A stretch of DNA of 64,000 nt from FW021-bin31 sp964478125 (GCA_964478125.1 CAYZGR010000002.1:91795-155794), one strand, 5' to 3'; counted from the first letter of the stretch, positions 52,847-62,044 are shown. Notes: generated from the sequence alone by a model not told the origin. A program made the numbers and translations.

Positions 52847-54112
52847 GTGAGTAACGATAGGATCATTATGCAGCATGGTAAAATGGAAGTTCCCGACCTT
52901 CCCGTTATTCCTTTTATTAAAGGGGATGGCATCGGGCCGGATTTGTGGAATGCCAGTGTGAGGGTATTTGATGCCGCAATAGAAAAAGCCTATGACAGCA
53001 AAAGAAAGATTCAATGGATGGAGGTACCGGCGGGAGAAACGGCTTTTAAAAAGTCCGGACAATGGCTTCCGGAAGAGACCATTGATGCTTTCCGGCAATA
53101 TACGGTTGCCATAAAAGGGCCTTTAACGACACCCGTAGGAGGCGGTATTCGTTCTCTCAATGTCGCACTGCGGCAGACGCTGGATCTCTATGCCTGTGTA
53201 AGGCCTGTGCGGTGGTTTCAAAAGGTCCCCTCTCCGGTAAAAAATCCCCAGGATGTTAATATGGTCATTTTCCGTGAGAATACCGAAGACATCTATGCGG
53301 GTATTGAATGGATGGAAGGAACGGAAGACTGCCAGAAGATCATTCGATTCCTGAAAGAAGAAATGGGCGTAAAAAATATTCGTTTCCCCGAAACATCATC
53401 TATCGGTATCAAACCGGTCTCTAAAGAAGGTACGGAGCGCTTAGTACGCGCAGCCATAAAATATGCCATAGATCACCGCCTGCCTTCCGTGACCTTCGTT
53501 CATAAAGGCAATATCATGAAGTTCACCGAAGGCAGCTTTAAAAACTGGGGATACGCGCTCGCCGAGAAAGAATTTGCAGAACAAACCTTTACTTGGTCCC
53601 AATGGGAGCGCATAAAGGAGCAGAAAGCTGAAGCGGCCGCCAATAAGGAACTCAAAATAGCACGGGCACATGATAAAATACTGATAAAAGATGTGATTGC
53701 AGACAATTTCTTACAGCAAATACTCTTAGCCCCAAAAGACTATTCTGTAATTGCAACGCTAAACCTGAACGGAGATTATATTTCGGATGCACTTGCAGCA
53801 GCTGTAGGAGGTATTGGCATCGCACCCGGGGCAAATATTAATTATTCCACAGGACATGCCATCTTCGAGGCCACACATGGCACGGCCCCCCAATTTGCAA
53901 ATACCAACAGCATGAATCCCTCTTCTCTCATTTTGAGCGGAGTTATGATGCTCGAGTACATCGGTTGGAAGGAGGCTGCCACCCTGATTATCAAAGGGAT
54001 AAGCCATGCCATTATGAGAAAAAGAGTAACGATAGATTTCTATAAATTGATGACCGATGCCACCCTGGTGAAAACAAGTGAATTTGCAGACGAAGTGATT
54101 AAGAATATGTAA
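52847..54112 (+). CDS. icd: NADP isocitrate dehydrogenase, bacterial homodimeric type
   Basis: 421 residues from GTG 52847, chosen because the -7 box lies upstream and the N-terminus then matches the family (VSNDRIIMQHGKMEVPDLPVIPFIKGDG). It converts isocitrate to 2-oxoglutarate in the TCA cycle. Conserved parts: substrate loop GPLTTPVGGGIRSLNVALRQ (including the serine that is phosphorylated in E. coli), IFRENTEDIYAGIEW, FVHKGNIMKFTEGSFKNWGY, and NADP-site EATHGTAPQFA. It closely resembles B. subtilis Icd in length and motifs. The next gene encodes another, differently folded type of the same enzyme. Confidence 0.94.
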   Translation: MSNDRIIMQHGKMEVPDLPVIPFIKGDGIGPDLWNASVRVFDAAIEKAYDSKRKIQWMEVPAGETAFKKSGQWLPEETIDAFRQYTVAIKGPLTTPVGGGIRSLNVALRQTLDLYACVRPVRWFQKVPSPVKNPQDVNMVIFRENTEDIYAGIEWMEGTEDCQKIIRFLKEEMGVKNIRFPETSSIGIKPVSKEGTERLVRAAIKYAIDHRLPSVTFVHKGNIMKFTEGSFKNWGYALAEKEFAEQTFTWSQWERIKEQKAEAAANKELKIARAHDKILIKDVIADNFLQQILLAPKDYSVIATLNLNGDYISDALAAAVGGIGIAPGANINYSTGHAIFEATHGTAPQFANTNSMNPSSLILSGVMMLEYIGWKEAATLIIKGISHAIMRKRVTIDFYKLMTDATLVKTSEFADEVIKNM

Positions 54113-54393
54113 ACCGGATATTGGAATAAATTGAACTATTGTGCGTTATAAGAAGCTGGGAATATTGGTTACTGAGTAAACGATATAGACTATCTTGAAA
54201 TATTATTTGAAACACAATTGCTAAGGGATAAAATACTGTACTCCGATCTTCGCAAGAGATGGACAATCCGGGGAAGGATAGGGAATTAAACGCATTCATC
54301 TAAGCAGTAAAATACAGTATAACCCTTTCAATCAATTAAAATATCAGGTTCCCAGAATTGCGTATCACATATCTATAACCTAAAATATTAACC

Positions 54394-55632
54394 ATGCATA
54401 AAATCAGAGTATCGAATTCTATAGTGGAAATTGACGGCGATGAAATGACACGCGTCATCTGGAAGATGATAAAGGATCAGCTTATTGCCCCACATCTGGA
54501 TCTGGAGATCCGTTATTTCGATCTGAGTATCCAGCATCGGGAGGCAACGGATGACCAGGTCACGGTAGATGCTGCGCACGCCATACAGGATTGCGGCGTC
54601 GGTATCAAGTGTGCGACGATCACGCCCGATGAGGCAAGGGTCAAGGAGTTTGATCTGAAACAGATGTGGCCTTCCCCAAACGGAACCATCCGGAACATAC
54701 TGGGAGGTACCGTATTCCGCGAGCCTATTGTCATGAACAACATTCCGCGGCTGGTACCCAACTGGACCGCTCCTATTTGTATAGGGCGCCATGCCTTTGG
54801 CGACCAATACCGGGCCACGGACTTTCTTACCAAGGGGAAAGGCAAGTTAACCCTCACCTTTACGCCGGAAGACGGCAGCACACCACAGAATTATGAAGTC
54901 CATGATTTTGAGGGAGACGGTGTTGCCATGGCCATGTACAATACCGATGAATCTATCCGTGGTTTTGCACATGCCTGTTTCAACCAGGCCATTCTCAAAA
55001 AATGGCCGCTCTATTTATCCACCAAGAACACCATCCTCAAGAAGTATGATGGCCGCTTTAAAGATATTTTTCAGGAAACCTATGAGAACGAGTTCAAAGA
55101 TGAATTTGACCGCCTCGGTTTAACCTATGAGCATCGCCTGATAGACGACATGGTCGCCAGCGCGCTCAAATGGCACGGCAACTTTGTATGGGCCTGTAAG
55201 AATTATGATGGCGACGTACAAAGCGACACGCTGGCACAAGGCTTCGGTTCCCTGGGACTGATGACGTCTACCCTGATTACGCCGGATGGGAAAACCATGG
55301 AAGCAGAAGCCGCTCATGGGACGGTCACCCGCCATTATCGCATGCATCAGCAGGGAGAACCCACCAGTACCAATCCCATTGCCTCCATTTTTGCATGGAC
55401 CCGGGGGCTGGAATTTCGTGGACAACTGGACGACAATCAGGAGTTGATAGATTTCTGTCACAAACTCGAAACCGTCTGTATCGAAACCGTGGAAAGTGGC
55501 AAGATGACCAAAGACCTGGCCATCTGTCAAAAAGGCTCCAAAGTAGCGCATGGCAGGGATTATCTATATACGGAAGAATTTCTGGCAGCGCTGGAGGAAG
55601 GACTGCATGAGAAAATGAATAGGGAAAATTGA
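54394..55632 (+). CDS. NADP isocitrate dehydrogenase, eukaryote-like type
   Basis: 412 residues. Type II IDH family (like cytosolic and mitochondrial NADP-IDH): start IVEIDGDEMTRVIWKMIKDQLI, NTHKKCATITPDEARV-type motif (VGIKCATITPDEARVKEF), WPSPNGTIRNILGGTVFREPI, GRHAFGDQYRATDF, DDMVASALKWHG and AEAAHGTVTRHYRMHQQG (NADP-binding). Shares little motif identity with the upstream icd product. It starts 281 bases after the first gene, far enough for its own promoter, though none stands out in the AT-rich spacer. Why both are kept is not clear. Confidence 0.96.
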   Translation: MHKIRVSNSIVEIDGDEMTRVIWKMIKDQLIAPHLDLEIRYFDLSIQHREATDDQVTVDAAHAIQDCGVGIKCATITPDEARVKEFDLKQMWPSPNGTIRNILGGTVFREPIVMNNIPRLVPNWTAPICIGRHAFGDQYRATDFLTKGKGKLTLTFTPEDGSTPQNYEVHDFEGDGVAMAMYNTDESIRGFAHACFNQAILKKWPLYLSTKNTILKKYDGRFKDIFQETYENEFKDEFDRLGLTYEHRLIDDMVASALKWHGNFVWACKNYDGDVQSDTLAQGFGSLGLMTSTLITPDGKTMEAEAAHGTVTRHYRMHQQGEPTSTNPIASIFAWTRGLEFRGQLDDNQELIDFCHKLETVCIETVESGKMTKDLAICQKGSKVAHGRDYLYTEEFLAALEEGLHEKMNREN

Positions 55633-55635
55633 GGA

Positions 55636-56748
55636 TCACCAACTCTTTTTAATGCTATTCACAATAATCTCTGCCGCCTTTTCGGATGCATTTCCCTCGT
55701 CAAGTTTATCCTGCAGAATTTTATAATCCCTCAACTGTTGTTCTCTTTTAGGACCTTTCAAAATAGCCTCCAGCTCTTTCCGTAGCCGTTCAATAGTAAG
55801 CTCGCCCTGAATAAGTTCAGGAACCGCTTCCTTATCCAGTATCAGATTGACTAAAGAAATATATTGGATCTTCACCAGGTTTTTAGCCAACACGTAGGAG
55901 ATCGGGTTGGCAGTATAGCACACTACCTGAGGCACTCCAAACAAGGCGGTTTCCAATGTAGCGGTTCCAGAAGTTACCAAGGCCGCCTCTGCCTGTTGCA
56001 ACAGTTGATAGGTCCTGTTTCTTACAAAACCGATGTTTTCACCCCGGAACGCTGTCGTAATGGCATCATATAATGCATCCTCCTGCCGGGGAGCACGTGC
56101 AATGACAAAAGCATATTCCGGAAAATAGCGGGTCATCTTCAGCATGACAGGCAACTTCTTTTGAATTTCCTGTTTCCTGCTCCCCGGAAGCAGGGCAATT
56201 ATTTTCTTCTCAGAGATCTGTTCCCCGGGGCCTGCTTCTTTGGCATTTTTTATAACATCAGCCAACGGGTGACCTACATAGTGAACCCTATACTTCCATT
56301 TGTCATAAAAATCTTTTTCAAAAGGTAATATAACGATCATCTCATGCACGCAGCGACGGATCTTTTTGACCCGGCTCTCCTTCCAGGCCCATACTTGCGG
56401 AGAGATATAATAAATGACTTTAAAGCCTTTTTCATAGGCCCATTCGGCAATACGCAAGTTAAAACCGGGGTAATCGATCAGTACAATCACATCAGGATGA
56501 AAACGGTCAATATCTTCTTTACAAAAAGTAATATTTTTCAGAATTGTATTCAGATGTCCGAGGACTTCCACGAACCCCATAAAAGCCAGGTCCTTGTAAT
56601 GTTTCACAAGCGTAGCCCCGGCCTCCTGCATGAGGTCCCCCCCCCAGCAGCGTACTTCAGCTTCAGTATCTTTATGGTGTAGTTCGCGAATCAGGTTACC
56701 CCCGTGTAAATCTCCCGAAGCTTCTCCTGCAATAAGGTAATATTTCAT
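55636..56748 (-). CDS. lpxB: Lipid-A-disaccharide synthase
   Basis: 370 residues. LpxB joins UDP-2,3-diacylglucosamine and lipid X to form the lipid A disaccharide on the inner membrane. Motifs: IAGEASGDLHGGNLI at the start, CWGGDLMQEAG, FMGFVEVLGH, VLIDYPGFNLRIA, ISPQVWAWKESRVKKIRR, HYVGHPLAD, LLPGSRKQEI, and SGTATLETALFGVPQVVCY (donor site). The length is standard. It shows that the organism makes lipid A. It follows the FadN gene by 5 bases, so they are probably co-transcribed. Confidence 0.96.
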   Translation of the reverse strand: MKYYLIAGEASGDLHGGNLIRELHHKDTEAEVRCWGGDLMQEAGATLVKHYKDLAFMGFVEVLGHLNTILKNITFCKEDIDRFHPDVIVLIDYPGFNLRIAEWAYEKGFKVIYYISPQVWAWKESRVKKIRRCVHEMIVILPFEKDFYDKWKYRVHYVGHPLADVIKNAKEAGPGEQISEKKIIALLPGSRKQEIQKKLPVMLKMTRYFPEYAFVIARAPRQEDALYDAITTAFRGENIGFVRNRTYQLLQQAEAALVTSGTATLETALFGVPQVVCYTANPISYVLAKNLVKIQYISLVNLILDKEAVPELIQGELTIERLRKELEAILKGPKREQQLRDYKILQDKLDEGNASEKAAEIIVNSIKKSW

Positions 56749-56753
56749 AAAGG

Positions 56754-59153
56754 CTAGTTCCTGATTATTTTACCGGTTTTCACAAGGGCCTGCAACCGCT
56801 CAAGCGTCTTGCGTTCTCCACAAAGGCTGATAAAAGCCTCCCGCTCCAGGTCCAGCAAGTACTGTTCGTCAACAGGGGTCATCGCCGATAGATCGCCTCC
56901 ACACATGACATATGCCAATTTCTGCGCAACCTTCGCATCATGTTCCGAAATAAAATTACCCGTTCTCATACTATCAATGCCCACGAGCAACGCACCCAAT
57001 GCGTTCCTGCCTAAAACTTTAATATCTTTCCTTTTCGCAGGAGGGACGTAACCAGAGGCAATAATACCTAGCAGGTCCCGTTTGGCATCGGCGAGAACCC
57101 TTCTGGCATTCATGGCGTAACGATCTTTCCCCTTCCGCATCAAACCGAGCTGATAGGCTTCCGCTGCAGAGGTGGAAGCTTTAGCCAGGCCAATGGTCAT
57201 AAAGCGTTGCTGAAGGACGGGTAATTCAATCTCTCCCTTTTGGTAACTATCGGAAGCCCGCAAAACAAATTCCTTGGTACCGCCGCCTGCCGGAATGATC
57301 CCCAAGCCGGTTTCCACCAACCCCATGTATGTTTCTGCTGCGGCCAGAACCGCGTCGGCATGCAGACAAAACTCACAACCGCCCCCCAGGGTAAGTCCAT
57401 GAGGAACTGCTACCACCGGAATAGGGCAATAACGAATGTGCATACTTGTCTGTTGAAAAGACTTTATAGCCTGGTTCAATTCATCCCAATCCTGCTCTAC
57501 TGCCATCATGAAAATGAGCCCTACATTGGCGCCTGCCGAGAAATTAGCCCCCTGATTTCCCAGGAGCAACCCCAAAAAGTCCTTTTCGCCTATCTCAATG
57601 GCCTTATTGATCCCGGAAATTACATCGCTTCCGATGGTGTTCATTTTGGTCTCCCATTCCAGACAAATGATGCCATCGTCCAGATCTTTCAGTTTGCACA
57701 CGCTATTTTTCCAAACTATACGTTCGGAAAGATCATCCAGTATCATAAAGGCATCGGAGCCCGGTATTTTTTTATAGGTTTGCTCTTTTTGATCATAAAA
57801 CAAACGAGTCCCCTTTTCCACTTTATAAAAAGAAGGAGCCGCTCTATTACACAAAATTGCCACCCATTCAGAAGGTTCTATTTCTTCCTCCTGCATCCTT
57901 TTTACCGTAGTTCTTACACCCGATAAATCCCATATTTCAAAAGGTCCCAATTGCCAGCCAAATCCGGCCTTCATGGCCTCATCAATCTGATACAGCTCTT
58001 CGGTGATTTCAGGTATCCGATGCGACACATAGGCAAAAAGATGATAATGGAACTGTCTGAAAAAATCACCTGCTTTACCTTTAACCTCAAACAACGATTG
58101 TAGCCGGACTTTTACATCCTCCTCCGCTTTTACAGACGTCAGTTCCGGAAACCGGGGCTTACTCCGGGGTTTATAAGTGTCGGAAGAAATGTCGAGGGTA
58201 AGAATCTCAGATCCCTTTTCCGTTTTTACTTTTTTATAAAATCCGCTTCCTGTCTTTGCTCCCAGCCGGTTATCCGCTACCAGCTTCCTAACGTAAGCCG
58301 GCACCTTGAACCATTCCTGCGCTTCGTCCTCCGGGCAATTTTTTAAAAGATCATCTGCTACCTTTACAAAAGTGTCTATACCCACCACGTCACAAGTCCT
58401 GAAAGTGGCAGACTTAGGATGGCCGATCAGGGTACCGGTGAGCGCATCGGCCTCGTCAATATTCAGGTCCAGCTTTTCCATCAGATGAAGTACTACCATG
58501 ATGGAATAAACACCGATCCTGTTTGCAATAAAAGCGGGCGTGTCTTTACAAAGGACGGTGGTTTTTCCCAGATACAGATCTCCAAAGTGCATGAGAAAAT
58601 CCACCACTTCCGAATCCGTATCTTTCGCCGGGATGATCTCCAACAACCTGAGGTAACGGGGCGGATTAAAAAAGTGGGCGCCGCAAAAATGCTTCTTAAA
58701 ATCATCACTTCTCCCCTCCACAAGCATATTAACCGGAATCCCTGACGTATTGGTGGTGATCAGCGTTCCGTTCGTACGGTATTCTTCCACCTTCTCATAA
58801 AGTTGCTTTTTAATATCCAGTTGTTCGGTTACTGCTTCAATCACCCAATCGCATTCCGAGATCCGGTTCAGATCGTCCTCCAAATTTCCGGTCTGGATGA
58901 GTTGAAGGACCTCTTTTGTAAAAACAGGAGATGGAGCGGACTTCACAACCGCTTGTAAGGCCTGATTGACGATGCGATTCCGAACCACGGGATGCTCCCC
59001 GGTATATCCTTTTTTTTGTTCTTCCGGGGTTAGATCCTTCGGCACTATATCCAGAAGAATCACGGGTATACCTGCATTGGCAAAGTGACAGGCAATACGG
59101 GAGCCCATTACCCCCGAACCGAGAACCGCCACTTTTTTGATTGGTCTGCGCAT
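56754..59153 (-). CDS. fadN: 3-hydroxyacyl-CoA dehydrogenase / enoyl-CoA hydratase (FadN type)
   Basis: 799 residues from ATG 59153; a longer reading passes through a -7 box and is not used. Order is dehydrogenase first: NAD-binding VAVLGSGVMGSRIACHFANAG (about 8-28), GAHFFNPPRYLRLLEIIPA, and KDTPAFIANRIGVYS; a second dehydrogenase C-terminal domain (about 375-470), then enoyl-CoA hydratase (about 500-700) with GANFSAGANVGLIF, GLTLGGGCEFCLHADAV and GLVETGLGIIPAGGGTKE. This order matches B. subtilis FadN rather than E. coli FadB. It carries two steps of fatty acid beta-oxidation; the thiolase is not in the window. Confidence 0.94.
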   Translation of the reverse strand: MRRPIKKVAVLGSGVMGSRIACHFANAGIPVILLDIVPKDLTPEEQKKGYTGEHPVVRNRIVNQALQAVVKSAPSPVFTKEVLQLIQTGNLEDDLNRISECDWVIEAVTEQLDIKKQLYEKVEEYRTNGTLITTNTSGIPVNMLVEGRSDDFKKHFCGAHFFNPPRYLRLLEIIPAKDTDSEVVDFLMHFGDLYLGKTTVLCKDTPAFIANRIGVYSIMVVLHLMEKLDLNIDEADALTGTLIGHPKSATFRTCDVVGIDTFVKVADDLLKNCPEDEAQEWFKVPAYVRKLVADNRLGAKTGSGFYKKVKTEKGSEILTLDISSDTYKPRSKPRFPELTSVKAEEDVKVRLQSLFEVKGKAGDFFRQFHYHLFAYVSHRIPEITEELYQIDEAMKAGFGWQLGPFEIWDLSGVRTTVKRMQEEEIEPSEWVAILCNRAAPSFYKVEKGTRLFYDQKEQTYKKIPGSDAFMILDDLSERIVWKNSVCKLKDLDDGIICLEWETKMNTIGSDVISGINKAIEIGEKDFLGLLLGNQGANFSAGANVGLIFMMAVEQDWDELNQAIKSFQQTSMHIRYCPIPVVAVPHGLTLGGGCEFCLHADAVLAAAETYMGLVETGLGIIPAGGGTKEFVLRASDSYQKGEIELPVLQQRFMTIGLAKASTSAAEAYQLGLMRKGKDRYAMNARRVLADAKRDLLGIIASGYVPPAKRKDIKVLGRNALGALLVGIDSMRTGNFISEHDAKVAQKLAYVMCGGDLSAMTPVDEQYLLDLEREAFISLCGERKTLERLQALVKTGKIIRN

Positions 59154-59169
59154 AAAAAATTCCTTTAAA

Positions 59170-59177
59170 CAAATGTA
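59170..59177 (-). promoter_or_regulatory. -7 promoter box of fadN
   Basis: The minus strand reads TACATTTG (59177-59170), matching TAnnTTTG, 16 bases before the fadN ATG. It sets the start at 59153. Confidence 0.55.
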
Positions 59178-59242
59178 ATCATTTTGCAGACAAACGGGAG
59201 CCCCGCTTTCCTCTTTAGATGCTTTATCCCTCATATAATATG

Positions 59243-59250
59243 TAACTTTG
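59243..59250 (+). promoter_or_regulatory. -7 promoter box 5 bases before a start codon
   Basis: TAACTTTG matches TAnnTTTG; the ATG of the small membrane protein is at 59256. Leaderless transcript likely. Confidence 0.5.
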
Positions 59251-59255
59251 CAAGG

Positions 59256-59432
59256 ATGAAAAAGATCTGGGATCAAATACTGCGCTATCTCTTTCTGAAA
59301 AAGAAAGATCCCAATGCGCCTAAAACAACCTACGTAAAGATGATGCATGGGATGAACCGGATCTCAATCCTCCTTTTCTTAATATGCATTATTATTCTGT
59401 TGGTACGACTATTCAGGTACCTTTTCAGCTAA
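59256..59432 (+). CDS. Small single-pass membrane protein
   Basis: 58 residues from ATG 59256; the longer reading (from 59184) has no promoter before it. A basic N-terminus (KKIWDQILRYLFLKKKDPNAPKTT) is followed by one hydrophobic helix at about 34-56 (ISILLFLICIIILLVRLFRYLF). No known family; a Bacteroidota-type tiny membrane protein. A -7 box is 5 bases before it. It lies divergent from fadN and 54 bases before a TPR-like gene. Function unknown. Confidence 0.65.
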   Translation: MKKIWDQILRYLFLKKKDPNAPKTTYVKMMHGMNRISILLFLICIIILLVRLFRYLFS

Positions 59433-59486
59433 TAAATACTTCTTTTTCTCTAAACTTGAATTTTAAACTATCTTAGACCAAAACCG

Positions 59487-60323
59487 ATGGATGAATTGCA
59501 ACCTTCTTTGTGGGATAACCTGGAATTGGAAAGAGGTATAGAATACCTCAATAAATTGCAAATCAAAGAAGCGATTCAGCAATTAAACGTTGCCCTCCGT
59601 TCCTCCATTAACCGGGAAGATACCCAAAAAGCCATAGATGCAGCCAAATACTGGCAACCCAAAATAGCCCGGGCATTGAAGCGTAAAGATTCTCCTGATA
59701 TTGAAGATCTTCTGTCCGATTTCGGAAGTTTTTCTTTTATCCCCCGGCTGTATGGTTTTCGGCAAAATTTGTTGGGGTTCATCGCCGATTGTGAAATGAA
59801 AAAACCGGATGCCCCTTTCACGGAAGCCCTCCCTATTTTTGATTTATTACTCAAACTGAAATATTTCGAAAAAGCAGAAAGCCTTATATCGTTTTTCATA
59901 GAGCGCCATCCTCAAAAACATGATTTAAGATATTTTTTGGGGCAAGTTCAATGGTTAAAAGGTGAAAAAGGAAAGTCCAGAAGAAATTACCTTATGGCCT
60001 TGCTAAATGCACCCGGAGGAGTACGGCCGGATCGAATTGAACATAGTGGGTTAAGAAATATTGTCGAGAAATCGGGATTTGTGCTAGCCCCCGCCTATGG
60101 CTGGATACAGGGCATTTTACCCTTGTATTCCTCTCCCGAGGAAATAACAGCTCTAAACAATGTTCATCAAAAAGCCCTAAATGGATACTTTCATTTACGT
60201 AAAGCACATATAAGCGTGGAAAAACGGGATACCAAAGCCTCTATTTATCATCGTAAAAAGCTAAAAGAAGAAACGCCCGCATTATATGAAGCCTATTTTG
60301 AAATGCTACAAAAGAGAGAGTAA
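59487..60323 (+). CDS. Hypothetical alpha-helical protein, possible TPR-like
   Basis: 278 residues, no family recognised with confidence. It is rich in helices: an N-terminal repeat-like part (LERGIEYLNKLQIKEAIQQLNVAL) resembles a TPR pair, then KYFEKAESLISFFIERHPQKHDLRYFLGQVQWLKG, again TPR-like spacing. The C-terminus is basic. No signal peptide. It follows the small membrane protein by 54 bases. Perhaps a scaffold or regulator, not an enzyme that I can identify. Confidence 0.7.
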   Translation: MDELQPSLWDNLELERGIEYLNKLQIKEAIQQLNVALRSSINREDTQKAIDAAKYWQPKIARALKRKDSPDIEDLLSDFGSFSFIPRLYGFRQNLLGFIADCEMKKPDAPFTEALPIFDLLLKLKYFEKAESLISFFIERHPQKHDLRYFLGQVQWLKGEKGKSRRNYLMALLNAPGGVRPDRIEHSGLRNIVEKSGFVLAPAYGWIQGILPLYSSPEEITALNNVHQKALNGYFHLRKAHISVEKRDTKASIYHRKKLKEETPALYEAYFEMLQKRE

Positions 60324-60356
60324 AACTTCCTATAAACATGTAGCTCATCTATAATG

Positions 60357-60430
60357 TGATCCGGATGCGATTCGAACGCATGACCCACAGCTTAGAAGGC
60401 TGTTGCTCTATCCAGCTGAGCTACCGGACC
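60357..60430 (-). tRNA. tRNA-Arg, anticodon TCT
   Basis: The minus strand folds as a cloverleaf: acceptor GGTCCGG with CCGGATC, D arm with AGCTCAGCTGGATAGAGC, anticodon arm ACAGC/GCTGT around loop CTTCTAA (anticodon TCT, reads AGA), and T arm with GTTCGAATC. Discriminator A; no CCA is encoded. Single tRNA gene. Confidence 0.93.
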
Positions 60431-60970
60431 ATTTGCATTGATTGCCGTTTAAAAATCTGCTCAAAAGTAAAAAAGATTCCGATATCGGCCTAATGATTTA
60501 AATATATTATTATAAAATATATGTACTATAAGCTTAAGGTCATTAAGCAGGTAAAGGAGGGCAATCAAGGCGACTCCAAGCCGGTAACCAAAAATATTTC
60601 CCGAGCCGCTATCGAAATTTGAACCCTATACCAGGAAATCCCGAACATGCTATAGTGTAATGATCCTTGTTATATAAACGCCGTTTAGCGTAGAATATAT
60701 GGCATCCACGACAACCCTTTCGACGCCGCTCAGCCAACAGGAACACAGACACTGAGCGTGGTGGTGAAAGCCCTATAAAACAGGCTAACTAAACAAGATT
60801 GTTTGTAATAGCCATCTTATTCCTGCCGCAAGGAAAAGATCTTCCATAATTTTCGTACTTTCGCATCCTGTTTCCCACTGTTTTTGAGTGGCAAAAGTGA
60901 CTTTGTTATTATTTGGTGCTCTTACCGTGATACAGAATCGTGTCTTTCATACCAAACAAATGGATTCGAA
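60431..60970. other. Non-coding stretch with fragments of mobile genes
   Basis: Two short readable pieces lie in it. From 60521 to 60622 the plus strand reads a 33-codon ORF (MYYKLKVIKQVKEGNQGDSK), close in style to the N-terminal helix-turn-helix of IS3-type OrfA in Bacteroidota. From about 60689 to 60779 another reads GIHDNPFDAAQPTGTQTLSV and a stop, not recognised. Both lie next to a tRNA gene, a common integration site. Just before the desaturase gene is a promoter-like TACTTTCG at about 60860. Confidence 0.45.
60521..60622 (+). pseudogene. Possible IS3-type OrfA N-terminal fragment
   Basis: 33 codons, YYKLKVIKQVKEGNQGDSKP. Its beginning fits the YxLKVVKQVEEG start of IS3-family OrfA helix-turn-helix proteins, then diverges and stops. 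Too short to be sure. Confidence 0.35.
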
Positions 60971-62044
60971 ATGCCAAGAGTAACTTACAATAACAAACAA
61001 GCTATCTTCTATCCTGCTTTAAAAAAGGAAATTAACGCCTATTTTCTCGAGAAAAATATCAAGAAAACGGGAAGCCGCCCCCTTTACGTAAAGACGATAA
61101 TATTACTTACCCTTTCTTTACTCTTATATGGTCTGTTGCTTTTTGTTCCAATGCCCGGAATTTTAGGAATATTATTAAGTGGGCTGCTCGGCTTTTCGTT
61201 GGCTCTTGTCGGCTTTAATGTAATGCACGATGCCTGTCATGGCAGTTATTCCGGAAATAAAAAGGTCAATGAGATCCTGGGTTATACCTTGAACCTTATT
61301 GGCGCCAACAATTTTTTGTGGAAACATAAGCATAACATTATCCATCATACTTATACCAATGTGGACGGGAAAGATGACGACATAGCAAAAAGTCCTTTTA
61401 TAAGGATGTGCAGCACTCAGAAATGGGTGTCTTTTCATAGGATACAGCATCTTTATCTTCCCTTTTTATATGCTGTCAGCAGTTTATACTGGATATTATG
61501 GCAGGATTTCTTTAAATATTTCACCCAAAAAACCTATACCAGTAAACTGCCTGAAATGTCCCGAAAGGAGCATCGTATTTTTTGGATCAGTAAAGCCTGT
61601 TACGTGTTTTTTTATATAGCCCTGCCAATTATGATTCACGGATGGCTGGATTGGTTGATCGCTTTTCTTATATTAAATATAGTACTGGGCCTGGCTACTT
61701 CTATCGTATTTCAATTAGCACACGTGGTAGAAGAAACAGAATTTGTTTATGTTGGTATTGATGATGCAGTGGTTATTGAAAACGAATGGGCTGTACACCA
61801 GGTCAAAACAACAGCTAATTTCTCTCCCGGTAACAAAGTGGCCACATACCTCTTGGGCGGACTCAATTACCAGGTGGAGCATCATTTATTCCCCCGTATC
61901 TGCCATATTCATTACCCGTTTATCAGTGAAATTGTAAGAAAAAAATGTGAAGAATTTAACCTTCCTTATCTATCCACTCCAAGCTTTTTCAAAGCATTAT
62001 CTTCACATTTTAAATTAATAAAGCGATTGGGACTGAATCCATAA
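60971..62044 (+). CDS. Membrane fatty acid desaturase
   Basis: 357 residues from ATG 60971; the longer reading extends into promoter sequence. The three histidine boxes of integral-membrane desaturases are present: HDACH (86-90), HNIIHH (121-126) and QVEHH (301-305), the last being the Q-x-x-H-H form of front-end (delta-5/delta-6-like) and linoleoyl-CoA-type desaturases. Four membrane helices surround them (for example ILGILLSGLLGFSLALVGF). No fused cytochrome b5 domain, so it needs a separate electron donor. It inserts a double bond in membrane fatty acids; with the cold-shock genes downstream a role in cold adaptation is plausible. Confidence 0.9.
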   Translation: MPRVTYNNKQAIFYPALKKEINAYFLEKNIKKTGSRPLYVKTIILLTLSLLLYGLLLFVPMPGILGILLSGLLGFSLALVGFNVMHDACHGSYSGNKKVNEILGYTLNLIGANNFLWKHKHNIIHHTYTNVDGKDDDIAKSPFIRMCSTQKWVSFHRIQHLYLPFLYAVSSLYWILWQDFFKYFTQKTYTSKLPEMSRKEHRIFWISKACYVFFYIALPIMIHGWLDWLIAFLILNIVLGLATSIVFQLAHVVEETEFVYVGIDDAVVIENEWAVHQVKTTANFSPGNKVATYLLGGLNYQVEHHLFPRICHIHYPFISEIVRKKCEEFNLPYLSTPSFFKALSSHFKLIKRLGLNP

